From contig CAJNOP010000003.1 in NCBI GenBank assembly GCA_905250075.1, positions 1,748,395 through 1,812,394 of the forward strand: a stretch of DNA of 64,000 nt. Direction: 5' to 3'. Positions 33,680-46,638 of the stretch are shown here, piece after piece. Each line of letters begins with the position of its first letter. The first letter of the stretch is position 1. The notes under the pieces are model-generated. The model did not search any database, was not told the origin of the DNA, and saw nothing but the letters and a program-made list of their open reading frames with translations. The stretch is from Rotaria sp. Silwood1 (taxonomy: Eukaryota; Rotifera; Eurotatoria; Philodinida; Philodinidae). The position numbers and the translations under genes were made by a program.

Positions 33680-36600
33680 CGTAGGAGACCGAGGATTTCT
33701 TGCTGGTATAGGTGGAGGTATTTGATGCTGTGCTTGTTGAGTACCACCATGAGATGAATGTGATGGTGGCGGTGGTGGTGGTGGTGGACGATTATGATTA
33801 GATCGAACATCATCACGAACCGAAGATGATGGTTGATTTAATCGATTAGTATTCAATTCATTTAATACTCCAGCAAATGTTTCAACTTCTGAACGATTAT
33901 GTAGTACAAGTAGAAAACAGAAAATAATTATATGTGAACAACAGGGAACGAAAAAAGAAAATGTCAAGTTTTTTTCAAAAACTAATTAGTTTACCTGGTG
34001 GTCGACGAACTCGTTTTGGTTGCGATGTCATATTAGCATCTTTGAGAACCGACATGAGATTTGATACAACATCAGTATCTTCATCACCTATGAGTGATTA
34101 TTTGAAAAAAAAAAATTATTTGATAGATAAAATTATGAAAAAAAAATTTTACTTGGTTTAAAGAATGTTTTTTGTTCAGCTTTTGGTTCTGCACGATGTT
34201 TCTTTCGTATATCATCAACAAGTTGTTTTGACATTTGTGCACGTTTAGCTTTTTCATCTTGTTCACGCCATAAACGATTTTCTTGTAAACATGTTAAAAA
34301 TACCGTACAGAATGTTTTTAAATCAGTAAAAAAATCATTTAATGGGCATTTTTTAGAATCAATTGTTAAATAATCACATAAATCTTGATATGCACTTGTC
34401 ATTTTAGTATTTAATACATCAAGTCTTTCAATATCATCTCGTGCTATTTTAACAAATCCCTACATAAATGAAAAACAAAAATATTAAAGATAGTTCTCTT
34501 TTTTCTTAAGTTTTATATTCAAATTACTTCCATTGTTTGAGCAAAACGATCTCCTGATATCGAATCTGTTGTTGCATTTTTTGCATTATCTAAATCTGTT
34601 TGTGCACTAGTAACACGTGATTTTATTTCATTTAATATTCTTTGTAATTCATTAGTATCAACTATGAAAAAGAAAGAAATAAACATTATTTTACTTCTTA
34701 AAGAAAAAAACAAATGATTAATAATTTTCATACTTTTAGATGCTACTTCAGCAACACCTTGAAATTCATCACCAAATTTTAATAAATCTGCATGATCTTT
34801 TTCAATTTCTTGTAAAATAAAATGTAATAATGTTCGTTTACCATCATTAGCTTTTGTTGAATGTAACTATTGAAATGAAAATTTATTTTGAAAAAGTAGA
34901 AAAATAATATATATAAGATAATTCTTACTTTTGGAAGAAAACTAATATCAAAACCATATATTGGTTCATATGTTTTACCACTTGAATTCATATAATTACC
35001 AATTGTTAATACAAGTTCAATTAATTTTGGAAAACGTTTAGAGCGACGAACTGTTTCACAGGCTTGTCGTGCAGCAACAAAATTCTATGAAAGATATCAA
35101 AGAATTTATAGGATATATGATAGATAGACAATGATGATTATAATAAAGGTTATTCTTATCATAAAAGTACTGAGGTAAAGAGAAAAAATCGGTCATATAT
35201 TTATAAGGAAATGGTCTCAACCGATCCAGACCGTTTTCAATGATATTTCGTTCATATATTGGGAACTGTATTCAAAGAAAAGTCCTAAGAGAATTTGAGC
35301 TGATGGGACTTACTTAGAAAGTTATGTGCCAAAGATCAATGACATGGTCATAGGCTTCGAAGTAAGTCACATCAGCCTAAACTCTCTTAGGATTTCTCTT
35401 AGTGAAAATGACGTGAATCGCTTTGAGATCAGCTATTGTTAGTCAACTCAAAAGTAATAGTTCGAAGTATATGTCTATTTCAGACAGTAAATTTTACAGA
35501 ATCAAGATTTTCTTTTTTGTCTGAATACTGTGGGAATCAACATGTTATAGAATATAAAATTTTCTAGCAGAAGCAAAACAATAAATCATAGATGAATTTC
35601 GAGAGGAATTACATAAGGTGTTAGTGTTCTTTTAAAATTTTATCCTTTTTTTTTATGAAAAATCAAATCATTTGAAGAACTTCAAAAAATCTAAATGAAC
35701 AATAATAATACATTTCTCTTCTATATCTATCCATTCGATATTTTCATTTTCGACAACTGCTTGAGATTTTCCTGTTATCATCAGTATTATTCGACAATGT
35801 TTACTTTTTCTGTTTCTTCAAGTGATTCCTTGTATTGACTTTTAAATAGAAGTATTTTAATACGCTGTTGTAAACGTTTTATATCACTAACCTATTTATA
35901 TAAAATAAATTTATTCTTTTTTTAAACTAAAAAATTTGAACTTACAGCACAGAAATATTGTTCAGCATCAGGTAAATCATGTATTTCATTTTTTAATTCT
36001 GAAAGTTTTTTTAATTCTTCTGGTGTAGGAATTGATTTATCTAGTTGAGCAAGCAAATCACTTGTTAAATGTTCACTATCACAAGCAAGAAGCCATTGAC
36101 GAAATTGTTGTGGAGTTGATTTTAATTGACTAAACATAATAGCTAAAAAAACCAGAAGACAAACCAATAAAAATCCCATGATAAAAATAAAAATAAAGAT
36201 TATCACACCAAAATTTTGACCAGCACGAGGATCAAGTACACGAAATTCTTTTGTTTTTTTCGTTGTCATGGTTGATGATGATGATTCATTGTCACTATCC
36301 GCAAGATTTTTAACTGATAAATAAGAAAGATATTTTATCTAAATAATTGATTATTTCAATTTATGAATACATACTAGGAGCTGATTTCGTAGCAAAATTT
36401 TCTTTAATTGTTGTAAAAAATGCTTTATTTTGAAAATTTTTTTCATCAACATTGGCCCAAATTGATTCTTTTTTTATTGATTGTGGATTTATTTTATTCC
36501 AAGCCACTTTTTTTACAGCTTCGCCGACAACATATTTTTGTTTTTTTGGTAAATATTCAGGTACTGGTGGTGGACCTCAAAATAGTTTATAAAAAGAACA

Positions 36601-39600
36601 ACTATTCATAAATAATTTCGAAACAAGTTTTGTATATACCAAGTGGAAGAGTATTCATGTTCATCATCGGTGGGGGTGGTGGACCTCCACTACCGATCAT
36701 TCCAGGAAATGGTGGAGGTGGAGGTGGTGGACCTCCACTACCGATCATTCCAGGAAATGGTGGAGGTGGAGGCGGTGGACCTCCAGTACCTGTCATTCCA
36801 GGAAATGGTGGAGGTGGTGGTGGCGGTCCTCCACTGCCTGTCATTTCTGGAAATGGTGGAGCAGGTGGCGGTGGTACACCACCTTCTGTCATCATTGGAG
36901 GTGCTGGTGGTATAAGACCTGGAAAAATGGTTTATTTCGATTTTTCTTTTCAAAAGACAAGAAAGCAGAAGAATAAAACAACATAAGCAAAAGCAAGAGA
37001 AGCAAATAAGCCACACGAATTTAATCTGACCTGGCATAGGAGGAGGTGGTGGAGGTATATTTCCTGTAGATACATACATATTTGCAGAGAATTATTCTTT
37101 TATTAACAACAAATCTTTTTTCTTTGTGTTATTTTCGAATATATTACCTGGTGGTGGAGGTGGCGGCATTAAATCACCAGGCAATGGAGGTGGTGGTGGA
37201 ATATTTCGTAATGATGGTGGCATCGGTGGTGGTGGCGGTGGCATGTTTCCCATTGAGGATGGAAGAGGAGGCGGTGGTGGAATGTTACTAGCAGATCCAA
37301 TAGTTGATATTGATTCTCCAAAAATATCAGCGTATTGATTTTTAAAACTCATTGCTGTTTCTGTATCAACCTATTCCAATAAACAAAACATATTGCAGTC
37401 AGTCGTTTTTTTTTGTTGTATTAATCGGAAGAATTCTTTTTTTAATACTTTGCTTAACATATTTTCAAGTGCTTTTGTTAATTTTCCTCTTGTTTTTTCC
37501 AGATGTTCAACACGTTCTTTCATTAAATTTATTTGTATTTCATTTTCCGTCACTGTTAAATTATTGACTGCATTTCCAGCCATCTGTGACAAATCATGTG
37601 ATGAACCATTACGTATTGATGACATATGATCATTTAAACCTAAACCAGAGTCTCCAATTGATTCACTATCCATTGAATACGTATCAAAATCAGGATCACA
37701 TGCTGATTTTGAAAAAACAATACGTGTTATACATTCATCAATTAAACGAAGATAAGAAAAACTTTATAAAATAAAAATTATTTAATATTTCAAACTAGAA
37801 AAAAAAAGCAAGTTTCTATGAACTAACCGAATAGTTGGATCATCTCGAATACAAATAAGTCGGTTAATAATACTTGAAAGTAAAGGTTCTGATGATGTAT
37901 TTTTTACTAAACCATATAAATAATCAAAACAAGCTTGAAGATCACTATAAACAAAAAAAGAAATTTTCTCTTCATTTAAACAAAAGAAGAATTTTCATAT
38001 TCTTACGCCCATGTACTAGATATTGACTCAAGTTTAATATTCATCGATTGATAATCATCATCAACATGGCGAAGAAATAAATTAATTTGCGTCAATAAAT
38101 TATCTTTTTGTTTTGGATCTTCACATTCATTAACGCGTTTTTGTAATTCCTAATGAAAATGAAATTGTAAAGAGAAATAGTATTTTTTTAAAAAATCTTG
38201 TTTTTACTTCAAAACGTGATTTAAAACCAGAACGAAATAGTTCACTACGTAAATGATATCGATGTTCTGTTGATAATGTAACAAATATGGCATTAATACA
38301 CATTAAAAAACTACTCTGAAATAGATGAAAAAAAAAACAATATGAGATTTAGAAGTTTAGTTAATGAATTTTAATTTGCATACAGCGACTTCTATTGTTC
38401 CATCAAGTTCATGAATTAAACATTCAAAACGTTCACGACTGGGACACCATTTTTGAACAGATTTTGAAAGAAGCTGAACTATATTTTGACCATTGGAAGG
38501 ACTAAAATAAAATTAAATATCAATAGAATTGATTTTTAATGAAGGAAATTTGAAAATTTTTCCTTCTTTAATATTTTACACATTTTTTTATTTATTTTAA
38601 TATTAAAAATCATAGACAAATTATTTGATATTTTCAATCATAGAATTGACTTCAAATTAACATTAAAGTTGTGTAGATAAACTTTTTCCGTATACTATAC
38701 CTTGGCTTACGAGGGAAGTTACTCAACTAATTAATTGCTTTTAAGTCGAGATTATGCACATCATGCAAACCCTAATGGGTTAACAATATTCTAAAAGAGT
38801 TCTTTAGAGACAAAAATTAATGCGAATAGCTTATTGGAAAAATTTCAGATCATTTCATTGTTCATTTTCTGAGATACAGCAATGATAAAAACTTGGCTTT
38901 TACATGACTCATATGCATCAGTAGATTTCATACTCTTATTTCAGGATCGAACGAAGCAAAATGCTTTTAACTTTTACAATAAACTATCGTCGTTCAGATC
39001 TGTCTCAATAGAAAATTTCAAGTCGAAACTTAACAATTAGTTTTCCTTGTTTTACTGAAGAGGATCACGACATTGACTTGCAAAATACTATAAAAATGTA
39101 GCATTTCAACAGTAGTAAGCTAATGGCCAGAACTGTTTTCAGAGTATCCATAACTCATGAGAATCTACATGATGCATATAGTCCAGATTCCACAGTAGTT
39201 AATTAGTTGAGGCACTTTCCCCTAACTTTTTTATCTTCCCTCTACCTGCACACATCTAATCAACATCTATGGTGAGAATCAATACGTTTAATTCTTTGAA
39301 AATTGACAGGTATAAATGATTCTATGTCCCAACAGGAAGAGATGCAATAATATTCTTTTCAACCTTTTGAATACTTCTGTGTTTTTTCTTTTTGTATTAG
39401 ACTTAGAAATCAGTTAACAACGAAGACGCATGACACTCTATGGAAAAATTTTTGCGATAAATTTTCATGTATAATTTTGATCTATGTTTACACATCAGTA
39501 TAACAACAATAGAAAATTTGTTTTTTTTTCTCTTCTCTCTAATCGATTTGATCAAGAAATCCATAGATATCTATCAGAAAAACTAATCTTTAGAACATCA

Positions 39601-42065
39601 TCAATTATTAACTTGCAAATAACACAACATCTTCAAGAGATTACAAAAATATCTACTCTATATTATCCTATATACTTCAACTAAATAAAGAATTGATTTT
39701 GTAAATCTTACTTGTTTTCATTTGGCATAGCCAGTGCAAATAAAAGAATGGCACATGTAAGTTTAGTTTTACTTGAACGTTCATCATTTTCCGAATATAA
39801 AATATTTAATGCATCAATTGCAATTTCAGCTATATCTTTTGCAAGTGATTCTTTCATTGAATTAAAATTCCAACCAAGATTAAGATAATTTTTAAATGCT
39901 TCAATACCAGCAGCAAGTATTTCATATAATGTACTTTGTTTGTCACGACGTTCATCACCATCACGGTTGACTTTTCTATTTACAGAAAAAAAAAACAGAT
40001 TTCTTGTTTTTTTTTTTTTAAATATCAAAATCAATTAAAACATACTCTCGTGTATATTGAATTTTACTGATACATGCTCGTATTGCTTTAAGCATAGCAT
40101 TTGGACCATTATAATTTTCACTGAATACTTTACTCCATTTTAAACCATATTTTTTTAATGAAAATGCAACACGTTCAAATGTTTCTTTACTATTTTTTGA
40201 ATTAATATTATCAATAGTAACATTGTTTAAACATTGAATTTGATATTCAGGTGATTTAGGACCACTCATTTCATTCTAGATAAAATTATTATGATAATGA
40301 TCTTTTTGTTTCTAATATTGCAACTTACAGTAGCAAGTTTATAATGTGAAATAAGCATTTCTCTCATATGTGCTGTTGTTGTTTGTTCAAACATTTTCTT
40401 TTTTGTTTCATTTCCTTCGAATAAATCATCCTGAAATATTCAAAAAATAAATATTATTAACAAATAAAAAAAAAAAGAGAAGAAACTAATTACTAACCAT
40501 AACAGATTTAAAACGTTCTCGTACTTCATCATCATTTAATGTACTAACATCAAAATCATTTGATGTTGTAGATGATGAAACTATAGTTGAATCAGATGCA
40601 CCAAAAAATGTAGATGCACTTTCATTAGGAACATTCAAATGACTTCCTTTATTTGAATTTGAAACATTATTGCCAGAATTCATTCCAAATGGAAGTGGAG
40701 CACGTGATTTTCCAGCTGATTTTCTCATTGATTTCTAAAATTTAATTTCGTTTTATTTCTATAGGAAGAATAATATCGTTTGAAATGAATAGAATAATAA
40801 ACTGAAAAAAAAATATGTAAGCAACTTTCTATAAAAGAAAAACATATGCTTGTATTTAAGCGAATTTTTAAATTCAAAACTTTTACATAAGTATTTTTTC
40901 TCTTCTTTTTTTTTGTACATGGTTAAATAAAGCAAATTCAGTTACTTAGCAAAGTATTTATTGAATTTCCATCAAAAGAATTTCAAATTGTCGATTTCAT
41001 TATATAAAAGTGTCCATTTTGCAAGCATTCGTGAATATTTTATGGTGTCTTGTTCTTTGCAACTATGTAAACATTGATATTTCAATTCTCAACATAAAAT
41101 TGAATACATGAAGTAATCTTAAATTTACTCTTTTCGTATGCAATTTTTCTGTTGACGCAGCAAAAATATTTATTGAATTGTACAGAACGAAAAAATATAT
41201 TTTATTCACTGATGTATGAAAAGGTGACATTTTTCCTTGATAAATAGATGTGCTCTATTCAGTCATGAAAAAACAAGTGAAAAAAATTAATTTGCATAAC
41301 GTTCGAAGTACGAGCACCTTATTGTATCAATAAATGAATAAGAATATCCTCATTTTTAAGGTTTCTGCTATTGCTTTAAACAAACATGAATAAATCATAA
41401 CTTAAAGAAAACCTCATAGAACATAGTCTCATTAAGTTAAGTTGTAAATCATTCACTTGAACAGTTTTTTTTTTTTTGTTCAAATTATATTATTCAATTA
41501 TCCATTTATTGATAATGATAATGAACAAACACATTCGATCACTACATATATTTCATATCATTATTATTTAGTACAATACAAGAGACTGCTTATGAATGAA
41601 ATATTATTAATTTACAATAAGCACAGAATAATATTTATATACTGTAATGTAAGTTTAGAATTTCGATGTGTTATCGTTTATAGCTGATCTATATTATAGT
41701 TATGAGATCATAATAGAAAAAGATTCGTATATTGAAAAGAACAAATGTCGTATTTAATGTAAATTTGATGTAAAAAATATGAATAGATGCAAGAAACATT
41801 TTATAAAAGTAAAAAAAAACTGTCAAATCTAATAGAAATTATTCTTAAGAAAATGTTATTTTTTTTTTTTGTTAGTAATAATAAATAATTTATAAAACTT
41901 ACCATAAATATTGATGAAAGTGTTCCACCCTATATATAATCAAAACAAAACAAAAAATTTTCAGAATATCAAATATTTTTCCTGTTTTGTTTTTTTTACC
42001 GCAGTGCTTTTGGTCTTAGTTTTCCCTTCTTTTGTCTCACGCTCTTGATTTCCATCATCACTCAT
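33680..42065 (-). CDS. DIAPH: Diaphanous-related formin (DIAPH)
   Basis: Rho-regulated actin nucleator/elongator. I resolve 24 in-phase coding exons (about 1294 residues to the last): 42000-42065, 41903-41929, 40498-40734, 40329-40430, 40046-40275, 39712-39975, 38384-38501, 38208-38315, 38007-38149, 37828-37944, 37449-37761, 37148-37370, 37031-37063, 36640-36918, 36375-36575, 36209-36313, 35946-36142, 35805-35891, 34929-35084, 34734-34866, 34528-34661, 34153-34459, 33995-34087, 33680-33888. Order of parts: basic N-terminal tail; GTPase-binding/FH3 armadillo region (to ADPDF-like CDPDF motif); coiled coil (MKERVEHLEKTRGKL); FH1 with many poly-Pro runs; FH2 starting near KVAWNKINP and containing GNYMNSSGKTYEPIYGFDISFLPK; DAD (DVVSNLMSVL followed by PKRVRRPP). 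A second poly-Pro block follows the DAD. Introns 2, 6 and 18 are long (about 1.2, 1.2 and 0.7 kb). The exact 3' end is unresolved. It starts 76 bases after the stop of the ALMS-motif gene. Confidence 0.93.
35280..35395. repeat. Imperfect palindrome (36-bp arms) inside a Diaphanous intron
   Basis: The arm at 35280-35315 matches the reverse complement of 35360-35395 at 31 of 36 positions, with a 44-base spacer, and weaker similarity continues outward for about 15 bases. It sits in the 720-base intron between exons 18 and 19. It looks like a small MITE-like or foldback element; no clear target duplication is seen. Confidence 0.65.
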
Positions 42066-42141
42066 TATTATTATTTCTAATTCAATTCAAACTGCAAAAT
42101 ATCTTATCTAAAATACGAAGAAAAAAAAGACTTCTTTCTGT
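42066..42141 (-). promoter_or_regulatory. 76-bp spacer with candidate trans-splice acceptor
   Basis: On the minus strand, between the ALMS-motif gene stop and the Diaphanous ATG, there is a pyrimidine tract (cttttttttcttcg) leading to tattttag (AG at 42108-42109) and a second acceptor-like ttttgcag (AG at 42092-42093). No AATAAA is seen. There is no room for a normal promoter, so the two genes may be co-transcribed and the second capped by a spliced leader. Confidence 0.5.
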
Positions 42142-44002
42142 TTATGATACAACTGAATTTTTAATTAAATTTCCATAAATTTTTGCATTTTGTCGATTTT
42201 GATGTTTTATTATCATTGCACATAGACGATCATTTTCATACTGTCGTTTTTGTTTTAAATATGTATTATTTGTTGTTTTTATATTTGGTATAATACGATG
42301 ATGATACTTATTATTATGACGATAAATTTGATTAACACGTTCTTTTGATTGTTGAATAAATGAAGATTTTCGTTGTTGAAATGCATCTTGTAATGATGGA
42401 ATATCTGTACTATTATTAGTATTATTTAATGATTTTAAAGGTAAAAAAAATGTTAATGATGATGAAGATATTTGTTTTGATTGTTTCATTATTTGTTGAA
42501 TTTGTTTCAGTAGAAATGTTTGTTTTTGTTGACAAGCAATTAATTCATTAAATAATTCATTTAATACAATTGATTGGTCACTACTACTCTTTGACAATGT
42601 CTGAATTGAAAGAGAACAAAAAAGAATAAAATAACAAGCAATATTGTTTTTGTAGGAGTTTTTATGACATGTTATAAATCGATTGTTTTGTTAAGTGAAA
42701 AAGAATTTTCAATAGAATTATATTGAAAAACAATGTTTTTCTTTAACTTTTTTTGTGAATGAAAAATATGTTGAATAACATTAATTGCGATTAAGTTAGA
42801 AAGAAGAAGAAAAAAAAAATAGAAAACCTTTGAAGTTTTTTCTTTTTCTATTTAACTTCAAGAGCTTTCTTCTATACTATTTGTGAATGTGAAAAAAAAA
42901 ATTACCAATAAAAAATTCTCTATGTTAAAGTTAAGTGAAATAATCATAGATTTTAAATTTATTATTTTAATAAGAAATCTAAATAACTTACTGATCGATT
43001 TGTTGCGATTTCATCTATTAGAATATTTTTTTCATTTGTTTTCAAGCTTTGTTTATTCATAGATGCTTCTGAATGAAGAGTCATATCGTCATCATTTTTT
43101 GATGTTATTGATGATTGTTGAATGACTAAACAAGTAAAACAATATAGCAAAAAACTGAAATTGAAACCATTGTTTTTCTTTTATTTCATCAAAGGTTTCA
43201 ATAGTTAGATTCTCTGTTTAATTATCAATCTGATTTTAGTAGAATTTAACCTTTCGATTCGACATATAATGGCAAACGTGCAGTTGTTTGAAGTGTTTTT
43301 ATTATATTGAGTTCGAATAATAAATCGGCGTTTGCGAACAGATAAACAATACTAGAGATTGTTATGAAGGATTCCTAAGCATAAGACTTTTTTTTTGCAT
43401 ATTGATGTTTCAAGTACGAAGTGAGATTTGTTCTACGATATTTTTTAAGCTATGCTAATCCATCAGGCCGATTAAAAGTCATACATTAAATGAGGATGAG
43501 TAATACTCCCACGTGACGTCATATACACCTTTTTCTGTGTACGTATGTTTTTTTTTCAGGTGTTTGTTATTCATTCTGTGATTCAAATGATACCTGCACA
43601 TTCATAGTTAGTTGTTGGATGAGATGTATATTTCTTTGATTTTATCGATGCTGAATTTGTATGATAATTTTCATCCGATGATAATTGAATAATATCTGTT
43701 GAAGTTTGTAATTTCTGTCGAAAGAAGAAAAAGAACTTATATTCTGTGCTATTTTTAATTGCTAATCTTACAATTTCAAGCTGTTTCGTAACAAGTTCCC
43801 AATCGATATTGTCATCTTCTGTGTCATTATTACTATTATATGATGATGATTGACTATGAGTATTGGAATCCAATGTTAAATTATGAATAGTATTTGATTT
43901 ATTAATTGTATGAATTCGTTTAAATGATTGTGGTTCGAATGCAAGAGAAGAGAAATTGTTTTCTTCTTTTGAAGCCATACGATCTACATGAGTTTGAATC
44001 AT
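42142..44002 (-). CDS. ALMS-motif centrosomal protein (CEP295/ALMS1-related)
   Basis: Exons 43772-44002, 43594-43714, 42992-43125 and 42142-42600 join in phase and give 314 residues. The C-terminal exon contains IPSLQDAFQQRKSSFIQQSK followed by ERVNQIY and a basic helical tail; this is the ALMS motif found at the C termini of ALMS1, CEP295 and related centrosome/basal-body proteins. The rest is Ser/Asn-rich and probably disordered, with an acidic DTEDDNIDWEL segment in exon 1. It is far shorter than vertebrate ALMS1 or CEP295, so the exact orthologue is not assigned. The first intron is only 57 bases, a multiple of three with no in-frame stop. An AG lies three bases upstream of the ATG. The next gene on this strand is the formin, 76 bases downstream. 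Confidence 0.75.
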
Positions 44003-46638
44003 TTCTAAAAAAGAAATGTAAAATCGAGGAAAAAAACAGAATTGTGTAGGAGTTACGAAAAAAGAATATATTAATACAAGGATTAGTTACTAATGATCTA
44101 TATTTAATCACAACGATTGTCTTTTGTAACTGTAAGAAAAGAGGACATTTCTTCTTTTGTGTGTACCTTCATCGTTGTATGTAAGTCTTTATTGTGTGTA
44201 AATAAAAAATAAAAACTATAATGAATTGTCAAGGTATTGTGAACTTATCTGAAACTATCAGTTGAAATAAAACAATAAGAGAATGAAAAGAAAAGAAAAG
44301 GAAAGTTTTTGCCTTTTTCTTTTTTTTGTATTTTGTGTGCAATTTCGATTCATCAAGGCTGAGTCAAACAAAAGATACTGTGAATCATTTATTGCTCACT
44401 TTGTAAATTCAAAGTGTGTGATGAGGAAAAAAAAAGTAAAAATAAGTCATACTAGATGGCGTTAGAGCGCTGTATTACATACGAATTGGAAGTTTGTCTT
44501 CTAGAAAAATCTATCGATATTTTTATACAAAATTCGTGCATACCACATTCTACATGAATAAAATAATTGAAACTTACAAAGATGTAATGAGAGAAACATA
44601 TGGTTTCATGTACTCTCGCTTTGATAACTATACCTTATCGCCTAGAAGCTGTGACCTTGCTGGCTTAATATAGGTCAAATAAATTATTGATCAAAATCGC
44701 TTTCAACCCACGAAGAAAATTATAATGACTAAAGTAAATTGGATGATATTAATAGACAAGAAAAGTGATTTTTATATACCGTTTTAATATTACTTACTCA
44801 TTGAATAGAACAAGCAGTTTAAGATTCATCAAATAAAAAGAAAAGATTTTTTGTTTAAGCTAAATGAAATCGAAATTCAATGAAACATATTCCATGATAT
44901 AAAGTATGTAGAAATATCTTCGTTTCCTAGTCCAATGCCTTACTTGAAGACGTCAAGGTTGGCTTCTGTATTTATTCGCAATTGTTGCGTTTATATTTCA
45001 AACAAAAGATAAGGCTTTTTCTTTCTGTTGTTCGCACCATACATTTCCAAGCTTGAGTGAGTCAGTCAAGTGAAAGAAATTTTAAAATAAACACATTATA
45101 TCGGATGATAATACTTGCTTAACATCTACTTGAGTTCAAAAAAAACAACAACTTCACTTTAAAATCAAGTTTGAAGGAATTTTTTTTCATGTCAAGGACA
45201 TATGTTAAAATTTATATTAATAAAAACGCGGATGAATATTTTTTTCAACGATTCATTACTACTAATAAATATTAAACAAATAGTTTCTCATATAAAAATA
45301 AATGAAATTAATCTATGAGAATTTTCATCATTACATTTGATTATATTAGAGGATTTTCGAATAAATTATTCATTATTATTAAATTCAATAAATCCATTTC
45401 ATAACTTTATTTATTTTGTAGATACAATTTTACATGAACATGTAGAGTTATCTTATATACTTCGAATGTGAATTCTTTAAAGATTAAAAAAAAAGTGCAA
45501 TTATACCACAGGGAGATGGACCAATATCTCAATTTTCATTTGAATTATTTATAATAAAATATTTTGAAATGAAAATTTCGTTTTTTTTTTTACAAATATG
45601 TTGTGCTGATCTTTATCGAACAAATTTTGAATTGAAATGATACTGTTTTATTAAAAGCAAATTGAACTTGTTTTCATTCTCTTAAAACACTTGACTTGAT
45701 CTTATTGGTTATTTTTCCAAAATGTCATCAAGATCTTGTCGTCTAAAACATGGTTAATCATTGGCAATAAGTGTAACTAATGGCAATATATTTGATAGAA
45801 CTATGTTAGAACATGATTTCTCTCATATTCGTCTATATCAACCATGTCAATGTTTAACAGAAATTCAAATTCATATGCTTTTGTTAATTGAATGAAAGGA
45901 AAATAATAATATAATTTGTATGATATACAGGATTGAATACATAATGTTTACATCACATTAACATGTAATTTTGAATCAATGTAAAAATAAAAATGAATTA
46001 TAATAGTTTAAGAAATCATTAGAGGAGTTTTTTATTATGAAATTAGATAGCTGTTCATTATAAGAAATAAGTACCTTTGGTGAAATCGTTACATGATAAT
46101 GCTGAAAGCATTGCATTGATAATCGGAGGATTTAAAATAAATAAATAAAACGGAGCCGCGCTTTCTAATTTTTGCAGTAATAAAATACTTCGGGATAAAA
46201 CATAAGTTTTTGAATCCAGAACAAGATTCTCTCTACGTGAAATCGTCTATCGTTCTTACGGTATTTCAGACCTCATTGCTGAAATTTGAGATCACTTCGC
46301 ATTTATGTAGGTACTTGCGAGTTGTCATTTTTCTACTTACTAGACGTACGCATCCAAAGCCATTATTCTCAATCACGATGATCTTGAAAACGAAAACTTA
46401 AAAAATACTCAATGGAATGTGAGGATGAAATCTTATGATCCAATTTTCAAGAGAACATTTCATTTTCTCATAGAAAGTCACTCCCCAAAAAAAAACATAT
46501 TTTCATTGACTTCGCTCTTTTCTCATGTTCTAAGATAACTAAAATGACAACAAGTTAATTTTATATTCATCCTAACTTCATGGACAGCTAATAACATATA
46601 ATGAATAATAAAGATAATTAACCGATAAACCTTTTATA
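44003..46638. other. Intergenic region with a possible coding remnant
   Basis: Mostly AT-rich with no supported gene. At 45721-45894 on the plus strand codon use looks coding (NIFDRTMLEHDFSHIRLYQP) but I recognise no family and it is not an intact gene; it may be a gene fragment. Confidence 0.5.

Noticed and set aside
36630-36986. Gly-rich plus-strand open frame over the formin FH1 region
   Set aside because: It is the reverse complement of poly-Pro codons; the formin exons on the minus strand explain the sequence.
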